Positions 6,272 to 10,083 of a stretch of 10,083 nt of DNA are shown here, piece after piece. Each line of letters opens with the position of its first letter. Within the stretch, counting starts at the first letter, position 1. This DNA comes from Aquificaceae bacterium (GTDB taxonomy: Bacteria; Aquificota; Aquificia; Aquificales; Aquificaceae). The position numbers were made by a program, and so were the translations under genes. The notes under the pieces were generated by a model. It was not told the DNA's origin, did no database searches, and saw only the letters and a program-made list of their open reading frames with translations. The stretch spans positions 1-10,083 of the forward strand of contig JALSHX010000253.1 in NCBI GenBank assembly GCA_026982025.1. The letters are read 5' to 3'.

Positions 6272-7801
6272 TCAAGTTTCCTCAAAAATATTTTGCATAA
6301 GGGTGTCAATTGCAAAAGAGCTTTTTTCACGAGGGAAGTCACTCCTAAAGTGAACTCCCCTGCTTTCTTTCCTGAAAATAGCACCCTTAACTGTTGCATA
6401 ACAAACTATCAATATGTCAAGAAGCTGCCGGTTTTCAGGTTTACTATCAGACCTCTTTACCTGTTCTATCCAGCTCCTGAGCCTGTGGAGTGCCTTTTCT
6501 AGCTGCTGTCCTTCTCTTTCAAGACCGGCAAAGTTCCACATAAGGTCCTTTATCTCCTCAAAGGTTACCTCAGGTTTTTCCACTCCCTTCTTTGAGTGTG
6601 AAAAGCTGGGAAACCTGACCCTAAAGTAGCGAATGTCATGGTAAACCCTGTGGGCAACGCGAAAACCCATTACAACTCCCTCAAGCAAAGAGTTTGAAGC
6701 AAGCCTGTTGGCGCCGTGAACACCCGTGCAGGCACACTCTCCCACAGCATATAGCCCGCTCACCGTCGTTCTGCCCCACTCGTCAACACTTATTCCTCCG
6801 ATGTAGTAGTGCGCGGCAGGTACCACGGGAATCGGGTCCTTCATCGGATCCAGTCCCCTTTCCTTTAAAAACCCGGCGATTGTGGGGAATTTTTCGTTGA
6901 AGTCTATTCCCTCCTTCAGCAGGGGTTTTAGGTCAAGAAAGACATCACATCCGTCTTTGAGCTTGTTGAAAATTGCCCTTGCCACAACATCTCGTGGCTG
7001 AAGCTCATCCACAAACCTCTCTCCCCTGCAGTCAATCAGGAGGGCACCCTCTCCCCTAACAGCCTCGGATATCAGGAGGTTTGTGCCCCTCAGAACTGTG
7101 GGATGGAACTGTATGAATTCCGGATTCCTGATCATAGCTCCCGCCCTTAAGGCTATTCCAATTCCGTCGCCCCTTACTTTAAGCGGATTTGAGGTGTGCC
7201 TGAACATGGACGCAGCACCGCCCGTGGCGAGGACAAGGACCGGGGTTCTTAAAACCCTCAGGGATCCTTCGCTCGTGTAAATCAAGCCTTCAACTCTTCC
7301 CTCACCGAGAATCTCCTGAAGCTCTCCGCTGACTATGGGAATCCCGAGGTCTTCAACCCTCTTCAAAAGCTTTGTATAAATCTCCTTTCCCGTGTAATCT
7401 TTAACCTTCAAAACCCTCGGGAAGCTGTGACCGCCTTCGGTGGTAGTCTCGTACTCTTGTCCCTTTCTGTCAAAGCGAACGCCCCACCTCTCAAGGTCTC
7501 CTATCCTTTCCACACCCTCGTCAACGAGGATTCTGAGAGACCGGCGGTCGTTTATAAACCTTCCCGCCCTTATGGTATCTTCAAAGTGAGAATCGGTGCT
7601 GTCCGCAGGATGAACCGCCGCTGCAATTCCGCCCTGAGAGTAGTATGTGTTTCCGATGCCCCTCGTCAGTATGACAGGTGAAATTCCCAGCTCCCTGAGG
7701 CGAATGGCGGTTGTTAAACCTCCTATTCCGCTCCCGCAGACCACCACGTCGGAAGATTCTTCCGGGAGAAGGGATGTGTTAAACTCCAGAAAGTATCTCA
7801 T
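6272..7801 (-). CDS. nadB: L-aspartate oxidase
   Basis: Cytoplasmic FAD enzyme that oxidises L-aspartate to iminoaspartate, the first step of de novo NAD synthesis; quinolinate synthase NadA uses the product. The 509 residues show [18 protein letters not shown] (18-35, FAD dinucleotide motif), [11 protein letters not shown] (53-63), [63 protein letters not shown] and the active-site/FAD stretch [16 protein letters not shown] helical C-terminal domain follows. Length and motifs fit NadB better than succinate dehydrogenase or fumarate reductase flavoprotein. The chosen start ATG at 7801 gives a 23-bp overlap with the upstream gene; the ATG at 7819 is possible, but neither has a good Shine-Dalgarno, so translation probably relies on coupling. 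The family can also use fumarate as acceptor, useful under low oxygen. Confidence 0.95.
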   Translation of the reverse strand: MRYFLEFNTSLLPEESSDVVVCGSGIGGLTTAIRLRELGISPVILTRGIGNTYYSQGGIAAAVHPADSTDSHFEDTIRAGRFINDRRSLRILVDEGVERIGDLERWGVRFDRKGQEYETTTEGGHSFPRVLKVKDYTGKEIYTKLLKRVEDLGIPIVSGELQEILGEGRVEGLIYTSEGSLRVLRTPVLVLATGGAASMFRHTSNPLKVRGDGIGIALRAGAMIRNPEFIQFHPTVLRGTNLLISEAVRGEGALLIDCRGERFVDELQPRDVVARAIFNKLKDGCDVFLDLKPLLKEGIDFNEKFPTIAGFLKERGLDPMKDPIPVVPAAHYYIGGISVDEWGRTTVSGLYAVGECACTGVHGANRLASNSLLEGVVMGFRVAHRVYHDIRYFRVRFPSFSHSKKGVEKPEVTFEEIKDLMWNFAGLEREGQQLEKALHRLRSWIEQVKRSDSKPENRQLLDILIVCYATVKGAIFRKESRGVHFRSDFPREKSSFAIDTLMQNIFEET

Positions 7802-8759
7802 TCTTCGCCATGTAAACAATCATGTCAGTCAGTCTTTCCGGGTCGTGGCGTACATAGCTGTCCTGCTCTCCGATAAGGTCGTCCGAATAGACATTAACAC
7901 CCTCTCTGGCAATCCTTCCAACATCGGGAACAACGGGTTCCTGCCCCTCTTCAAGGTACTTCTTGAGAACATCTCCCGAAGGCATCTTGGTATTGACCAC
8001 GACAGCGTGTATATCCTTAATACCGCCGAACTTCTTAAGGGTAGCAAGGTGGTCGTAGGCGGTCATGTTATCGGTCTCTCCGGGCTGGGTCATGGCGTTG
8101 ACCACATAGAGTCTCCTCGCCTTGCTTCTCTTTATTGCCGACCTTATGTCCTTAATCAAAAGGTTGGGAATAATGCTGGTAAAGAGGCTCCCCGGTCCGA
8201 AAACTATAAGGTCCGCCGTTTCAATAGAGGCTATGGCTTCTATGGGAGCCCTTGCGTCCGGCGGGTCTATCCAGATCTTCTCAATTCTCACGTTCCCCTT
8301 CTTCCCGTATTCTGTGATCTTTTCCTCTCCTTCAACGGTCTCTCCGTCGCTGAATCTTGCGATTATGTGAACACTCTCAACTGTTGAGGGAACTATCTCT
8401 CCCCTCGTCCTCAGAATCTGGGAGGTAAGCTTCACCGCCTCAAGAAAGTTGCCCGTAATCTCCGATAGAGCGGTTAAAAAGAGATTGCCGAAGGCATGAC
8501 CCTCAAGCCCGTCCCCCTTAAACCTGTACTGAAAGAGGTCCTGCATCACTTCCTCACTGTCCGACAGAGCAACAATGCAGTTTCTTATATCTCCCGGTGC
8601 CGGGATGTTGTAGATTTCCCTGAGCTTTCCCGTACTTCCGCCGCTGTCAGCAACAGTGACAATTGCGGTAAGTTCTTTGATTGTTTCACCCACCTCTCTC
8701 TTTAAGCCCCTCAGAAGGGTTGAAAGTCCTGTCCCCCCGCCGACTGCTACCACATTCAT
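7779..8759 (-). CDS. yvcK: YvcK/CofD-like protein (gluconeogenesis factor family)
   Basis: A 326-residue protein of the YvcK (GlmR)/CofD-like family. In Bacillus YvcK binds UDP-sugars and supports cell-wall precursor synthesis on gluconeogenic carbon sources; CofD itself makes coenzyme F420. Marks are [14 protein letters not shown] (7-20), [17 protein letters not shown] (31-47), [49 protein letters not shown] and [16 protein letters not shown]. Many relatives have ADDGGSSG where this has ADSGGSTG. It lacks an N-terminal transmembrane extension, so is cytoplasmic. The ATG overlaps the upstream stop by 4 bp (ATGA), with GGAGG (8771-8767) 7 nt before it. A cell-wall or carbon-switch role would suit an organism that makes all sugars by gluconeogenesis, but that is inference. 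No F420 gene neighbours are seen, which disfavours true CofD. Confidence 0.9.
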   Translation of the reverse strand: MNVVAVGGGTGLSTLLRGLKREVGETIKELTAIVTVADSGGSTGKLREIYNIPAPGDIRNCIVALSDSEEVMQDLFQYRFKGDGLEGHAFGNLFLTALSEITGNFLEAVKLTSQILRTRGEIVPSTVESVHIIARFSDGETVEGEEKITEYGKKGNVRIEKIWIDPPDARAPIEAIASIETADLIVFGPGSLFTSIIPNLLIKDIRSAIKRSKARRLYVVNAMTQPGETDNMTAYDHLATLKKFGGIKDIHAVVVNTKMPSGDVLKKYLEEGQEPVVPDVGRIAREGVNVYSDDLIGEQDSYVRHDPERLTDMIVYMAKNEILSGV

Positions 8760-9577
8760 CCTCTAACCTCCATCATGTCATCTTCCTTTCTGTTGATTAC
8801 AAGAGTCCCACACCCCCCTATTTTATCCCTCCTGAATCGCGTTGAAAGGGTAACTTTCACACCCATGCTCCTGAGAATTCGGAAAAAGGAAACATACCTT
8901 TCCTCATCCGAGGCTTCATAGTCACCAACCCTGTTGAATCTGAGAAGGGTGACCGACAAACCGAGCCTCCCTGCAGTTCTGCCCAGATTTATAGCATCTT
9001 CGCTGGAGTCATTGACACCCTTCAGGAGGAGGTAGGCGAGGCTGATCCTGCTCCTTTTCCTTCGCGAAAGGGCTCTTACTTTATCCTCAAGAAATCCTAT
9101 AAGATCCTCAACCCTGCCCGAACCCGGCATTAGCCTCTTTCTGACTTTTGTATGAAGGGAGTGGATTGAAACGGTTAAGCCGTTGTGGTTTATGTCAATA
9201 AGCTCACCGAGTTTATCAAGAGGAAACCCGGATGTGTAAAAGGAAACCCTGAGCCCCATTTCCCTGAACATGTAAAAAGCCTTTAAAACCTCCCGCCAGT
9301 TCATCAGGGGTTCTCCTATTCCCGCAACCGCTATCCTTTGAATTCTCTCTCTGAACGGGGAGAGCAGAAATTGGTTTATGATCTCCTCCGCAGTCAGGTT
9401 TCGCAAGAGACCTTCCCTGCCGGATGCACAGAATCCGCACCGCACATGACAGCCAACCTGAGTTGACACGCAGAGGGTATCACCCCTGTAGAAAACCGAT
9501 TCAACGGTGAAACCATCATCAAAGGTGTAAAGATGGAGCAGGTTCAGATCCCCTTCAATTACTTGAGAAAGCCTCAT
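8756..9577 (-). CDS. Short RlmN/Cfr-like radical SAM protein
   Basis: A 273-residue radical SAM enzyme of the RlmN/Cfr type, which methylates adenine in 23S rRNA (RlmN also tRNA). C43-x3-C47-x2-C50 binds the [4Fe-4S] cluster. C36, seven residues before it in LCVSTQVGC, matches the second catalytic Cys of E. coli RlmN (C118). C256 in IGGCGTL matches the methyl-carrying Cys of the ACGQL motif (C355). Also seen: GLLRNLTAEEIINQ (56-69), AGIGEPLMNW (85-94, SAM binding), YTSGFP, SIHSLHTKVRKRLMP and LLKGVND. The protein begins only about 35 residues before C36, so the usual N-terminal helical domain is missing and it is well short of the usual 340-380. The frame stays open to 9739, but that part lies over the conserved end of the upstream gene and looks non-coding. 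The ATG at 9577, after GAGG at 9584-9581, is preferred; 9589 is possible. Target unknown. Confidence 0.82.
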   Translation of the reverse strand: MRLSQVIEGDLNLLHLYTFDDGFTVESVFYRGDTLCVSTQVGCHVRCGFCASGREGLLRNLTAEEIINQFLLSPFRERIQRIAVAGIGEPLMNWREVLKAFYMFREMGLRVSFYTSGFPLDKLGELIDINHNGLTVSIHSLHTKVRKRLMPGSGRVEDLIGFLEDKVRALSRRKRSRISLAYLLLKGVNDSSEDAINLGRTAGRLGLSVTLLRFNRVGDYEASDEERYVSFFRILRSMGVKVTLSTRFRRDKIGGCGTLVINRKEDDMMEVRG

Positions 9578-10083
9578 AGTCCTCGCCATCGGTTTGCCGA
9601 GCCTGACAGCATCCTCCGCAGGACCCGCAGGGTTTGACAGCTTTATCGTAATCCTTGGGAAGAATGTCCCCCACCGGGACCTCAACCTTTTTTTCTCCGA
9701 TTTCAAGGACCGCAAAGCCCCTAAGGGGATCAACCTCAAGTAGGGTTACCTCCTCACCCCTGAAGCAGAACTTTGTCCCCCTTTCGGGAAACAGGTTCTT
9801 GATAAGGTAGTTATCCCGCTCAAAGGACATACAGCAGATAAGCCTCCCGCAGGGTCCCGTGAACTTTGAGGGCGAGAGAGGCAGGTTTTGATCTTCAATA
9901 TCCTTTAAGGAAATTGAATCAAAGTCCTCAAGGAATCTTATGCAACAGGGTATCTCTCCGCATATACCCACCCATCCGAGTATTTGAACCGCATCCCTCA
10001 CACCCACCTGCCTCATCTCAATCCTTTTTTTAAAGATTCTCGCAAGCTCCCTGACGAGTTTTCTGAAGTCAACCCTCTCCTCG
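9555..10083 (-). CDS. PSP1 domain protein, RicT/YaaT-like (N-terminal part off the right edge)
   Basis: The last 175 residues are visible; the gene starts beyond the window. The reading frame continues upstream of the ATG at 10016 with VDFRKLVRELARIFKKRIE, a core part of the PSP1 C-terminal domain, so that ATG is not the start. Next come RQVGVRDAVQILG, GICGEIPCC, IEDQNLPLSPSKFTGPCG and GRLICCMSFE, all hallmarks of RicT/YaaT. In Bacillus, RicT works with RicA and RicF in a complex carrying two [4Fe-4S] clusters that affects RNase Y-dependent RNA maturation and development; outside Firmicutes its role is poorly known. Near the end is an additional Cys-rich knot, PCGSCGGCCQ (C at 9629-9606), followed by an acidic tail. 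It overlaps the radical SAM gene by 23 bp, so the two are likely translated together. Confidence 0.9.
   Translation of the reverse strand, partial: EERVDFRKLVRELARIFKKRIEMRQVGVRDAVQILGWVGICGEIPCCIRFLEDFDSISLKDIEDQNLPLSPSKFTGPCGRLICCMSFERDNYLIKNLFPERGTKFCFRGEEVTLLEVDPLRGFAVLEIGEKKVEVPVGDILPKDYDKAVKPCGSCGGCCQARQTDGEDYEAFSSN

Noticed and set aside
7647..8387. A 246-codon open frame on the + strand opposite yvcK and the start of nadB
   Set aside because: The opposite strand encodes clear YvcK and NadB motifs over the whole stretch. This frame shows no recognisable domain and is a shadow of them.
7779..8759. Calling the YvcK-like protein a true CofD (F420 synthesis)
   Set aside because: The motifs and length are those of YvcK-type proteins and no other F420 gene is seen in the window.
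9578..9739. N-terminal extension of the RlmN-like protein by about 54 residues
   Set aside because: It overlaps conserved RicT-like sequence in another frame, its residues are a low-information mix of Arg, Lys, Ser and Pro, and there is no similarity to the RlmN N-terminal domain.
1..10083. CRISPR arrays, tRNA or rRNA genes, insertion sequences, phage or defence islands
   Set aside because: No regularly spaced repeats, no recognisable RNA gene, no transposase and no terminal inverted repeats were seen. Almost every base is accounted for by protein genes.

Overview
The window looks like chromosomal DNA from a thermophilic, Gram-negative, CO2-fixing bacterium, most likely of the phylum Aquificota. 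Three things point there. The por genes run ferredoxin, delta, alpha, beta, gamma, as in the five-subunit anabolic pyruvate:ferredoxin oxidoreductase known from Hydrogenobacter thermophilus. One gene encodes a small exported beta-barrel with a C-terminal Phe, so an outer membrane is present. Proteins are rich in Lys, Glu and Arg, arginine is often AGG/AGA, genes are tightly packed and Shine-Dalgarno sequences are strong. The genus cannot be fixed from the sequence alone.

Left part (1-4759). A partial dprA (DNA uptake/processing) runs leftward off the edge. An 88-bp divergent gap carries a plausible sigma-70-type promoter for a rightward operon: porE, porD, a Uma2-family putative nuclease gene, porA, porB, porG. 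Genes abut or overlap, with near-consensus ribosome sites before porE, porA and porB. The encoded complex would interconvert pyruvate + CoA and acetyl-CoA + CO2 with ferredoxin; in an autotroph with the reductive TCA cycle it would run toward pyruvate. The Uma2 gene in the middle is the main oddity.

Junction (4757-4787). The TGA of porG and the TGA of the convergent flavoprotein gene touch with no base between them. A 7-bp perfect hairpin followed by a T-rich tract covers both stops and is a likely terminator for the por operon.

Right part (4760-10083). A leftward operon enters from beyond the right edge: a PSP1/RicT-like protein (5' end missing), a short RlmN/Cfr-like radical SAM protein, a YvcK/CofD-like protein, L-aspartate oxidase (nadB), a small outer-membrane beta-barrel protein and a thioredoxin-reductase-like flavoprotein. 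Spacings run from -23 to +16 bp, so they are probably co-transcribed. Iron-sulfur and redox biology recurs: radical SAM, RicT-type cysteines, NadB (whose product feeds the Fe-S enzyme NadA) and a dithiol flavoprotein.

The most interesting points are the nuclease-family gene inside the por operon, the POR delta subunit resembling the epsilon subunit of archaeal CO dehydrogenase/acetyl-CoA synthase, the thioredoxin-reductase-like protein without the usual NADPH-binding signatures beside a ferredoxin-linked operon, and the RlmN/Cfr-like enzyme without its N-terminal domain. No tRNA, rRNA, CRISPR array, insertion sequence or long repeat was seen. No stretch over 300 bases lacks a gene.
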